In this document: one piece after another, positions 1 through 12,400 of the stretch
Layout: each line of letters starts with the position of its first letter
Numbering within the stretch: position 1 is the stretch's first letter
From: Adineta ricciae
Lineage: Eukaryota; Rotifera; Eurotatoria; Adinetida; Adinetidae
Reading direction: 5' to 3'
NCBI GenBank assembly: GCA_905250025.1
Contig: CAJNOJ010000117.1
Span: forward strand, 244,414 to 308,413
Length of the DNA stretch: 64,000 nucleotides
Notes under the pieces: model-generated
The model's database searches: none
Seen by the model: the letters and a program-made list of their open reading frames with translations, nothing else
Told to the model about the DNA's origin: nothing
Translations under genes and position numbers: made by a program

Positions 1-402
1 GCAAGAAATATTCTTAATATGATTGTAATATTTACAAAGGATTGACCGATGTAATTAAAGTATGAAATGGTTGTCAATAACCAATAGAAATGTTTTGTTA
101 GGTGAAGAAGAGGAAGAAAGAATGAATGACTGAGACGATGCCTTGGCAGTTCTTCATCATCATTTGATATACCAAGCATATTCTTGCGTATCAAAAGCTT
201 TTTCTTTTGTTTTTCTATGTTTATTTATTCTATCTGCTTCTTGAAATAACAATCAAGTTAGGGAGATATCGCCTGTTTATTATTAAACTCGAATTTTAGA
301 TGAATCAACATTATTTTTCTGGTGATTGATATCCAGATGGAACAAGAACGGTAATGAATCCATCGAGAAAACGCCTCTTTTTCAAACTTTCTTCTCTTTT
401 TC
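1..402. other. No gene recognised at left edge
   Basis: I see no coding sequence here. A pyrimidine-rich tract ending in AG at 409-410 looks like a 3' splice site, so the RhoGEF that follows may have an upstream exon in this stretch or outside the window. Confidence 0.5.
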
Positions 403-3400
403 ATGCTTAGTATATCATCGTATATTGCTGATTCTGATTTACCAACGGGTATGATGCATTTCTCATTGGTTGAATTGACAAGTCGACCTGCTCTCATGTG
501 TGATTTAGGTCTCAAACAGAAAAATGTGATTATTCAACGAGATCGTTTTGGATATGGTTTAACAGTATCTGGTGATAATCCTGTTTATGTATTAAGTGTA
601 CGTGAAGGTGGTGCTGCTCATCGAGCGGGAGTCAATATAAATGATCAGATAATTAAGGTAAGACATTTATTTGGTGCTATCTAATCTTCAGAAGATTTAT
701 TTACAGAAGTAAAAAAGAAAACGTTAAATTCGATAGAAAGTGTCTTTGGATATTTGATAGAAATCTTGAGTATTTTCATAATAAGGTTCAGTCGACGATA
801 GTAAATCTAATGTTGTCTTGTATCGGATGGTTATGTGTTCAGGAATGTAGCGAATCTCGGAAATGAACTTTTCATTTCGCTTCTTTGGAAAGATGTAGAG
901 TGTCGACGAATAGAAGTCTAATTTTAATCGATTATCGTATTCAATACTATGAAATAAGGTTGTTAGATGTTCATTTGTACAGAATTGACCTGCGTTATCT
1001 GAACGAACATAAACACCTTGGTCTAATTTGATGTACTCGCGTGAACGTAGATCGGTATGATCATCTATGTAGGAATAGAAATAGCGTTCGTATGAGACGG
1101 GTTGTGGAATGATTTCAACTGTTTCTTGAACTTGAGCTTGTCCGTGATGAAAAGGGTATAATTCATTGAATAAGTTCATTTTGCGTAAATCTCTAATCAC
1201 TGGTGGTGGACGTTTAAGAATTGACTTGGTTAACGGAGGATTAAGCGGAATATTGGCTTGTAAGACATTCAACGTTGAATATTGGATTGGAGGTGGAGGT
1301 GCACGAGTCGTTTTTGAACTCGTTCGAACAGGTTCACCTGTCACTATTTTCATTGTTAATGATTGATGGTTATGATATGAATAGAATCATGTTCGACAAC
1401 AAATATTTGTAATGTTAATGCTTACTTCGATAAAAAAAAGAACTGAATGTATCGTTCAATTGGATTGTTTATGATGTGTTAAGTATCTATTGAATCGATT
1501 TGATCTCTTCCCTCTAGAAATAGACGAACAAGATCGAGATATTCAAAGTGAATGAACTCGTACTTGTCTTTTTTCTATTCGTTTGCTTAGTCTTTCATAA
1601 GTATATGAGGCAAAGTTAAGTGGCTGATGTTTCGCTTTATATTCTCACTAAAGATTCTTTTTTTTTCAATGAATTCTTTTCGTTTTTTATTCGGCCTACT
1701 ATTCTCTTCACCTAGCACCTTTCCTTTTCATTTCTTCTTCTTCTTTATTTCTACTCTATTCTTCACTTTCAATAAACTATTATCGCACCTACTAGTGCCA
1801 ACACCGACATTTTATGGTTGGCTTCCATTGATTTATTATATCTATCATTGCATCACATATATTCTATCATCGTGAATATGAAAAGTAACTTAACCACCAT
1901 CACAATCATCATCATAATAAAGAGTAGTCTGTTGTTCTTATCTCTCTGCGAACTTTCGTGGTTTGAAATACGAAAACGATTGTCTCTAATAAATTCTATG
2001 GTAAAATATACGCGTTGTGTTTGTTCGTTCTTTCGTATTTTGATCGAATTGTAAAAAAATATATGAATGGTATGCCTTGATATAAAAAAAAATGTTAATC
2101 GTTTTGCGTATATGAAATGCATAACAATACTCTCGAATGCTCGTGTCCGCGTTCTTCTTTAGCCTAGCCTTGATGATTGAACATAAAACGATATCATTTG
2201 TACACCTGTTACATATGGAATAAATTGCACACCTGTTATCTATTGTTTGATTACGTCATTGAATTTGATTGATTATTTCTCGTTCGAATCGGACTCGATT
2301 TGAGAAACGAAGACAATATGGGGTCAATATGTCTTGACATTGAAGTGTTCAAGTCGTATTTCGCATCAGTTCGGTGACTTTCAAGTGATGCACTCAGTGA
2401 TAAACGAAGACAAGTGTTTTATTATATAAAAAGATCGAACTTTAGTCTGTTGACATAGAAAATCCAATTGTAATCATTATTAAATATCACTGACACATCT
2501 TTTTCGTTCAATGACGATCTTTCTTATCAACGACGACACTTGAATCTGGGAGAAATGATAATCTAGTATGCAAACAATAGTAATTTTCGAGGTCATATAT
2601 CAAAGTTATACTCGACGTGTCGAACAACGAACGAACATATCAATCGGATATGATTGAATGTTGAATTATCTTTCGTTTTTTTTTATATGCTTTATCGATC
2701 AAAGACACTGTTATCATTTTGTTGATAATTAACATACTATCTTAAGTTGAAAGAGGAGATATTTAATTTGAATTTGGTATGGAAATTAAATAAGACCGAA
2801 AAGTACCCGAATTCCGCGTTTTTTTCTTTTTTTTTATTAGAAACTCTTGAGTAGAAATACTTGTCAAGTGGTTGAGGCAGTCCGTTAATGAAAACCTTGC
2901 ATAATTATGTTTGATTTTTATTTTTCAGGTCAACGGCACGCGCGTTACACATTGTACTCATGTTGACGTAGTCAATTTAATCAAATGTAAGTTTGACTTT
3001 TCTTTCTTGTGCATCGTATCGATGAGAAAAGGAGCCGAATGTGTTTAGTTCGAAGATACGGAGGGGAAGTCAATATGTCCGATACGGACGTTTAAGTCTT
3101 GTCAAAGGTCTTTTCCTCTCTCTCTCTCTTTCCCTTTTTTCTCATCTGCTCAGTTTGAACGCGAAAGTAAGAAGCATAGAAAGGAAAGGATGCGTAAATG
3201 TGTGAAAGATTATCATCAATCGTCATCGTTTATTCTTCGAGTCGATGATGTTGCATCTCTCTCGTTTGTCTCTTCGCTATCGATTGTTGTCAACGTTGCC
3301 GTTGTCGTCTTGACTTGATGATGATGATGATGATGATGATGATGCAACAAAAGGTTCGATGCTGGTCGTTTACCTCTCCTGTGGAAAGCGTTTATCCAAG

Positions 3401-6400
3401 GCCCAATATCAACTCATGGTTGTTCGAGTAAACAGAAGAAAAACAAAACATAGATGAAGAATCTACATGCTTGATTGAACGGAAAATCGCTCTTTATGGA
3501 TTTTGTTGATAGCCGGTGGTCGATCAATGTTTCGTCAAGTAATTTCATAATGTGTCGACAACATCGGCTCGTCTACAAACATATGCCTTGTTTATTTTTC
3601 CCATCGATTCTGATTGATCAGACGTTGTCGTTGGCATCGTCGTCGACCAGACAAAGATATATCGACAACGATCAGCTTGATAATCTGTTCTTTCTAACCT
3701 CTTTGCACGAATAACTGCCGTTGTTATTTGTTTGTTTTTTCCTCCTCTGTCATATCTTTCTCGTTTTTTCTTCTCTCTCTCTCTCTGTCTCTTTATTTTC
3801 ATCTTGTTTTCTGTCATATCTCAAATCAGTCATGTCAACAAGATTTCTTTCTCTTGCCATGCGTTGACCGCTTCCATCAGTAGCGTTTCATCTAGTATTT
3901 TTTGACCAGCACAGTTTCTTTCAACACAACTGCCTCTCAACAGACGGATGGATATGCGTATATAATCGCTTATCGTTGCTATTTTCTTTTAGTTCGAAAG
4001 AAAATCAGAAGAAATCATATATACTATGACAACTAATAGTACTATTCGCAACTGATAGTTGCCTTTTGATGATTCGACTTCGGACTAATTTACAATGATC
4101 GATGAGATCTTTAAAAGAGAAAAAGTCTGACAGAATGATACAGAAAAGAAGATAATATATCGTATCGTACTGAAAAACATCTCAGAAAGAAAGACATCTA
4201 ACAACGAAGATGAAAAAAGACATTCGTCTTTGTATGTTGTCGATTAAGCTCGTCAGTTTTCTCAACTGGGTGATGTTTATCTGTAGTCATCTGTAGGAAT
4301 CAACGTCTAATCTTCAAGAAAAACATCGAATGGAGAAATCGAACTAGCAGAACAAGTTCAGATGACTGTATTTTCTTGCTTGTTAATTATTTCCATATTT
4401 TTCTTTTGTCGTCAAGTTGCTGTTCTTCTAGTTCTTCTTCTTCTTCATCATCTAATAATCATCATCGTGTAGTTTTTTGTACTCAAAACAAATCTTATCA
4501 GAAAAGAAAAAGAAAAGCAAAAAAAACGAAGAAAGACTGGTAAAATGCTTGAGTTTTCTGTACATATACATAATCAACGGTTCGCATAACTTAATCTGAG
4601 AGGTTCTTCTTTCTTTGCTTCTCTCCTTCTCCCTTTTCTTTCCCTATGTCTTAGACATATAGATATATGTCTAGATATCGAATAGAAATAAGGGACCGGT
4701 GCCATCTCTCTTTCTCTCTTGGATTTTCTTCTTCTCGTGTATCATCGTTATTACGGACGATTTCTTTTGTTACGCGCTTGTGCGTTGTAGAAATTGCACT
4801 GAGGCCATATGCTAAGGCGATGTTGTTGTGTATTGAAGATTAACAAGCTCTCATTCAGAATATTAAACACATATATCTATTCATTGGTAGTAGTGACAAT
4901 CGGTTACCTTCGAGCAGGATGATGGCATAATGTTGAATATCACTTTTTTTCTTCGTTTTTTTTTTCATTTCTCTGTTCTGTCCATGTACATATACGTTTT
5001 TCTCTTCTTCTTCTTCTTCTTTCATTCTCATACTCAATCTTCTCGTTTCGTATCGTCGAGGTACAATGTCTCGCTCATTTCTTTCTTCGTTATGTATATA
5101 GCGAAGCAATTTGATTGAAAAAATCATTTGCTTCATGATCAATCTACTCCCTCGTGTGTGATGTCATGAAGAGTATTGATCGAATCGTACACCTACAGAC
5201 ACGTTTTAGATTTTTCGACAATCAATATATGAGGTGATAATCTGATAAAAAAACGAAAATGGCCACCGCCATCTCGGTGCGAATACCTGCTGGTAAATTA
5301 GGCACAGTTCGTGTGGATCGAACTGTCGATATTTATCCAGCTTCCGTTAATAACGATGGAAATGATTTCAATCCAAATACCTCATCGCCGTCATCATGTG
5401 TTCCAACTATGGCATTACATCGCCAATTGACGAAGACAGCTGTAACAGCAAGTCCAACAACACTGATCATTGATCATAGTGAACAACTACAAGCGGAACA
5501 CGACGAGGCACATAGTTATATTCCTGTTACCAAATGGTTCGATACATCTAATGGTAATAATAATAATAACAATAATAACGGTCATGATGATGAACAAGTA
5601 TCTGATATCGCAGTTATCTATTCGGTAGTTCGAAATCCTCCAACACGAGGAGCATCGTCACCGAAAATTGTCGTTTCGCCTACATCATCGAATGTGAAAA
5701 GTAATACTCCACGTCCCTATGGAGCGAAAAACTATGCATTGGAAGCACCATTAACACCTGTCGTTACGCATACTTCAAAACAAGCGCAAATCAAGTCACT
5801 ATCCTCAACTCGTACAAATACTGCTCCTACTCTCACTTCGACATCCGCGCCAACATCACCTGAATCCTGTTTAACGACGAATTTAATTCCAACTAATCCG
5901 CCATCTATACGTATACAATCATCGACTTCATTTACATCTCATGACCGACCATCAATACCATCTGTTGCTATAAAACCACGTCCATATTCTTTTCGAAGTG
6001 CCATTAATCCGCCTAATGAAACATCAACACTACAGAAGGCAAAGACGGTAACCGTCACAACACTTTCGACGAAATCGAATAGTACAGATAGTTCTCAATC
6101 GCTACGTTCACGTCGTTCATTTCGAGCTGCACCTCGGAATGTGATTGAACGACAACTATCGAATTTAACAGGACGTGTATCACAGTTACACGATTCATTT
6201 CTTGCTCGTCTATCAGATTTCACATCGAGTACGAGTAGTCGCCATCGAAATCGTTCATTAACATCGTTACATACGAATTCAGTTAACCCAACTAATCTTC
6301 CTGACACCGATTCACGTTCGACACAAAACTCTTCGACAGCACGTCATCAGCGACGTTCAGTTAAACCTCGACCGAAATCGGAAACCTATGAGGATCATCA

Positions 6401-9400
6401 TCGTGTCAATGCAGGTAAAGCATCTCTTGCGTCATCATCATCATTACCACTATTATCGATGGATATTAGTTATTGTTGCACGAAATTTCTTTTCTCTTTT
6501 CGTTTACTTCTTCATACACAATTAGTTAAGAACGTAATCATATTTCGATTCGATTAATGTTATGAACAACGTGTGTGTAAAGAGAGATGACGCTGATGAT
6601 ACGTTTGAAATACATCGACGTGTCTATGATAGACAGACAGACATCTAAAGGCGAGAAAATGACATTTTAAGATGAAAAGAAACAAATGAGAATAGAATCT
6701 TTGTTATGGGCCAAAACAATAGATGAGATTATTGTTTGACCATGAAGATAAAACGATGATGAAGAAAAATGACATCAGCAGGATTGACTTGAACAAGGTT
6801 AGATTAATGAATACAGAGATGTCTTCGATTCACAGACAGAGAAAATCGATATTCAATTAGATTAATAGAAAATTAATTTAAAAAACAATATTTTCTTTTC
6901 TTTCCTATTCCGCATTTGTTTATTGATATATTTCGAACGCAAGAAAAAAAAATGTCGATTCTCATATTACAAATATTTCTCCTCAGCTCTAATTATATCC
7001 AACTAACGTTATTTTTCAGTTTTTTTTTCTTCCATCTTTCTGACGAGATATTCTTTCATTGAATATGCATGTGAGCGCGGCATTCAAAGCATGGCTTATG
7101 GCATTCCGATGTTATCCCAACATCCCATATCATCGTTTGGATGTTTGATGGATAACGTTTGTTGAATGTCTCGAAAAGAAAGGCGTTTTTTTCTTCTTAC
7201 ATTACATTCTCATCAATCCTTGTCAGATTTCTATCATATCAAATCCAATGGAAAATGAATTCGCTCTTCGAAATGACTAAAAGCTTGAAGTTTGCTTTTC
7301 CTAGCTTAATTTTTCTATCAACACAAAACGCCTTCGTCCTTGTCTGCATCATATTCTTTCAATCTATCAACAATATCCTGTCGTTGTATATTATTATGAT
7401 TATGATTATTATTATTCTAACTTGTCGTGCGTTCGAGAGATGTATAAGCAAACGACGAAACTAATGACAATCAGAAGAGCTGTTTATAGTAGGGAAAAGA
7501 AGAAAGAAAGATAACAGAATGAATCCTATACATCTTTGCCCCCCTATATCACTGAAAGAGATACATGATCTGATTATTTTCTTGTCAAAGTTTGCTGAAA
7601 ATCACTGTTTTCTTCATTTGAATTAGCGGGTTCATATGCTCAATTGACTCTTCTCGGTCAACCCAAACTAGCTTCAACATCCGCTCAAAAACTGACGCCA
7701 AGTGATAATCAAAATGGTCGCGTAGCGTTTCGAACAAATCCATCAACAGGTTCTATTCCGGAACGATCGAATAGTACGATTAGCACACAATCTTTGCAAG
7801 CAACGTTTGATAACAAAAAAGCGAAAGAAAGCTATGAACGAATTGCCAAACAACTTGAGGTAAGAGTTTCGCTGAAGGATTTGATGGTAATTTTCATGTT
7901 TTCGTTTTTCTTCAATGAAGAAATCAAAAGCAGATCTAGGAAGACAACGTACCAAAGGTCCAAATCACAATCCAACAAAAGTAGCATTTATTGAAAATCA
8001 AATTCGACAATTCGAACAACAATTAAGTGAAATCAAACGACCAGGAGAATTATCGGAGGTAAAACTTTTTCTCTCCTTTTCATTCGGTTCGAATTTGTCG
8101 ATCTTTTTAGTCATCAATCGAAATTTCACCGGTCAAACCAAGTTTTAGTGTTGATAATCTCGGCAATCAACCTGATCTATCATCGTCCAATCGAACATCA
8201 ACTGTAAGTTCATCGGCGACGATCACTCTTTTCTCTTCTTTCTCGAAAACTCGACTCCCGACTGACTAGTTCATCTCATTCTAATCCCTCACATCTTTTT
8301 CTACAGCAATCTGATACTCCCAGTGGTCACAAGAAACAGAATTCTTTACCTGAATCATCTGTTCTACAAGTTATGAATGTTGCTATTCCGACAGCACCAA
8401 ATCCGACGACATCAGTTAGTTCATCATTGCAGAATATTAAACGTAAACTGCATTCTGGAAAGTCTGAGACTTATGATCTAGCAAAGGTAACGCAGATAGC
8501 TGAGTGACAAACTCGGAGCTATTTGATTAACTTTCTCTTCTCGAAATTCTGCTTTTCTCACATCGACATTCATTCGCCTGCTCTTTATTCACATATCTAA
8601 TTGACTGAATGTTAAAGCTTTTCACTATCTATTCTTGTAGTGGTATATCATTGGTGAAGTAAGTTCATTGTTGTTATCATCATCTTTGGTTCCTCTTTCA
8701 CTGTTTTGCTTTCTGTGAAGCACAAAACTTGATATTCAGTGGTTAAATCATCATTGCTTTTGTTTAGTATGGAGATCCATCTAATACAATTCTTCCAGCA
8801 GATGAAAAACATGCATTTCGGGTATGCTGAATCAATTTTTGCCTGAAATTTTTTCATTGTCCATGTGATTCTTCGTTTAGGATACACTCGATAATGATGA
8901 TGAACTTACTGAAGTAAATTTTTCGATTTGAATGTTGAAAAGCGAAATATTTCTTCATGCTATTCTTTAGCTACCATCAAAAACATCTATATCATCCTTC
9001 GATGATATTCAACAGAATATCAATAATTCTAATTGGACACCATTAACTATTTTTCTTAGTTTTCTTTTCAATGATCCAAACAGTGATCCAACTCACATGG
9101 TAAATAAACTGATCTTCCAAATTTATTCATATTCTTGCTGTTTGTAGCTATTCTACTTTCTAACGGAAGAATTACGTGTAAAAAAAGCTGAGAATCGAAG
9201 CGAACTAATTCGATGGATATTTGAAATTCATTCCACATTCACTATGAATGGCAGCGTAAGTATTTCATTGACTTCTCTCCTTTTCTCTGTAGAAAATGAG
9301 TATCTCTTTTAGCCCTTGTACATTGGCCTTCCACAAGTACAAACAGATTCAATACATCGTCATTTAGAAACTCAACAACAAGATATTAATGAGGATATAA

Positions 9401-12400
9401 AATTAGTTTTTAATGATGCGAAAGATTTTGCACGATCAGTTATTATCGATAAACAATTACCTGAATTTAATCACAAACGAACACTAGGTAAACTGACTTT
9501 TCACGCCTAATTCTTCTTCTCATACTTGCTTGCAGGTCTTTATCGTGATGTTGATTTCTCTTCAAGTACAAAACAAACTCATTTCATCGAAGAAACACTT
9601 CGATCGAAGTTCGAATCGTATTACAAAGCAAATATTGATGATTGGAACAGTATTAAGAATTCGAAAGAGTAAATCGAAACGTTTTTGATCATCTCTCTTG
9701 TATTGTTGTTTGATTTTCATTCAGTCTGGCATTGTTATGTTCATTAGCGACATATTTAAAACGTTGTGATATTAAAAAATGTGGAAACATTCCATTGGAA
9801 AAAATTCCGAAGTTTCTCGATCGGGAACAAAAACGTCTATTATCGAAGTTACCGCGAGCAACAGTATCGAAACGAGTAAGTCTTTCTCGAAAACAAAATA
9901 AAACAAGTACATTTCGATTTCTATTAGATTAAAGATCATCAATTGAATGAACATCAATTCACCATTCAAGTTCTATGCAAAGTTTGTTCGAAACCATTGT
10001 GGGGAATCAACTATCAAGGTTATCTCTGTGGATGTAAGTCATTAGCAGATCGAAGATTCGAAAGTAGATCATTCTTTGATTAGATTGCCAACAAGCATTT
10101 CATCGTGAATGTGCATCGAATAGTGAAAAATGCTCAAAAGATCGAAAAACTCATAGTATTACTAATCCTGTTCTAATTAAACCACGAAAAACGCCGAAAA
10201 ATCCCTCGAGTAAGTGTTTCTTATCTATCCATCCTTTCAAAAGTTTGTTCATCAATGAAAATAATCTATCTCCCTCGTCGCAGGATCATTTTCAGCGGAC
10301 AGTTTAATTTCTCCTTTGTTCAGCATGCATTTTTCATGTATGCAACAAACTATTCAGCAACAAGTGATCTTACCACAACGGATTTTCGTTCGACGTTCTG
10401 TTTGTGGTTTTCTAAACGGTAGTTTGTAATATTCGTCTAGTCGTTGTCTATTCACGTCTCTTTCCGTTGTTCTGTGCGAAAAACGAAAGAATATGTTCAC
10501 GCATTTGAAATCTATTTATTACAGGTCCAACAAGAGCTTCAAGTTTAAATGAAGGACGTGAAGGAAGTCTTCGTAAGTGCTCAAACTCGAATTTTATTAA
10601 CTAGAGCTTTAATTGTTGTAGCCAATGATGTCTATGAAAATATGTCAGCAATCAACGAAAACAATGGTAAATTGATCGTTCTTCCAGAGTTTTCTTTATC
10701 ATTTGCATCTCGTTCAGATCCATCCAATGCAAATTTATTATCTATCCAAGAACAGAATAAGAATTCAACGTAAGGATTTGTTATTCAAACAAACAAGATG
10801 AATACATATTGCTTGATGCTAGTAGCTTGGGACGACGTTTCAGCGACCGGCAAGCAACACCGAATCGACCGACGTCGAAACATCGTTCGAGCAGGTAAAG
10901 ATCTTTAGAGATTTCCTTTAAATCTCAATATCAAATGAATTTGTTTCAGTGAAAGCGACGCGAGTGATCTTGAGGGGTATTGATTCATTTTCCTTTTTCA
11001 CACATTCGCTTTCTTCCATTTTGCATGATAAGAACGACAATATAGTCGGAGAATAATTCGATTTAAATCAATTCATCATGTAGTTCTTTTTTATTAACAC
11101 ATGAATGAATGATTTTTTCGATCAGACCTGGTGCTTTCTATACGATTCTTTTGACCCGCAGGCATTCGGATACAAATTTTGCTTTGCCTCTCTTGAAGAA
11201 TAATTTGCAAACTATCCTTCAATCTTTTTTAGCAATCCACAAATGGGAGGAAATACCATCGACGAGCTGCTCAGTCGTGGCGAAAGCGAAGTTATGCTTC
11301 AACAACAAGAATCCATCAATTTCAAGTAAATCTTCGTCAAATATTTGTCTCTCTTTCTCATTTCTGCATCACTTTCAGAGCCAATTCATTTGATCTACCG
11401 ACAAGTCCTGAGCCATTGAATCAACAATCTACACCCACGGATGGTGATAGTGATCTTGAAGCTGATGTTAATACATTGCCAAATCTAAGCGATTTTATTC
11501 CTAACGATGTTCTTCAAGCACTCTATCAATCGCGTGAATGGAAATTACAAACAACGATTAATGAGTTAATCCATACGGAACGAACACATTTGAAAGGTTT
11601 AAAAATCATGAGAAAATGCTTTCGCGAGCCAATGGAGCGTTTTCCGGGAATGAGTCCAGTTGAACTTGATTGTATTTTTCGAAATCTTGATCAATTAATC
11701 AATTTACACAGTAAGGCACCAGAAAATTCTTCGAACAATCAATGAGTATTGTTCGACTTTTAGCTCAATTTAAATATGCACTACGACAACATCGTGATGA
11801 AGCAAAAGATCATGTTGTTCGTCATATTGGTGACTTAATCCTGAAATTTGTAAGTTAAATCTCTTCTCCCTTTCGAATAACGAATCCTTTCTTGTAGCTT
11901 GATGGCGAAAAGGGCGAACAATTTGCTGGCGCATGTGCGTATTTCATCGAAGATCAATCCCAAGCTTTGAAATTAATCAAAAAGAAAGAACAATCAGCTG
12001 ATTTTGCTTTATTAATGCGAGTAAGTGAAGTACTATCTCATTGTTTTCGTGAATTATTCTTCATACGACTTGTTAAGACATGCGAATCCAATCCGTTATG
12101 TCGTCGATTAACTCTAAAAGATTATCTTCCATCAGTAATGACGCGTTTCACCAAATTGAAAATGTTATTCGAAGCAATGAAAAAATTTGTGTCCGACGAT
12201 GAAGTTGAAAGTGAAAAACTGAGCAAATGTGTCGAATGTGCTGATAGTATTTTGAAACGAATGAACTATGCACGTTTGAAAAAAGAACAAGAAGCTTTAC
12301 TGAAACAAATCAAAGCCAATCTGGAACTTCAAATTCCTAATGATGATAAATCCATCAATCTACAAAATCTCCAGGTAAAAATTTGTTCAACGAAAACTAA

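Larger units (their letters stand above)
2987..7626 (+). other. Very long RhoGEF intron 2
   Basis: The 4.64-kb intron splits the PDZ domain after LIK (donor AAAT|GTAAGT, acceptor TTGAATTAG). It contains an ATG trinucleotide repeat near 3317-3344, a CT-rich repeat near 3773-3790, and the plus-strand ORF at 5259-6557. The rest looks non-coding. Size and low-complexity content would suit regulatory elements or an alternative promoter, but I can identify no specific site. Confidence 0.7.
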
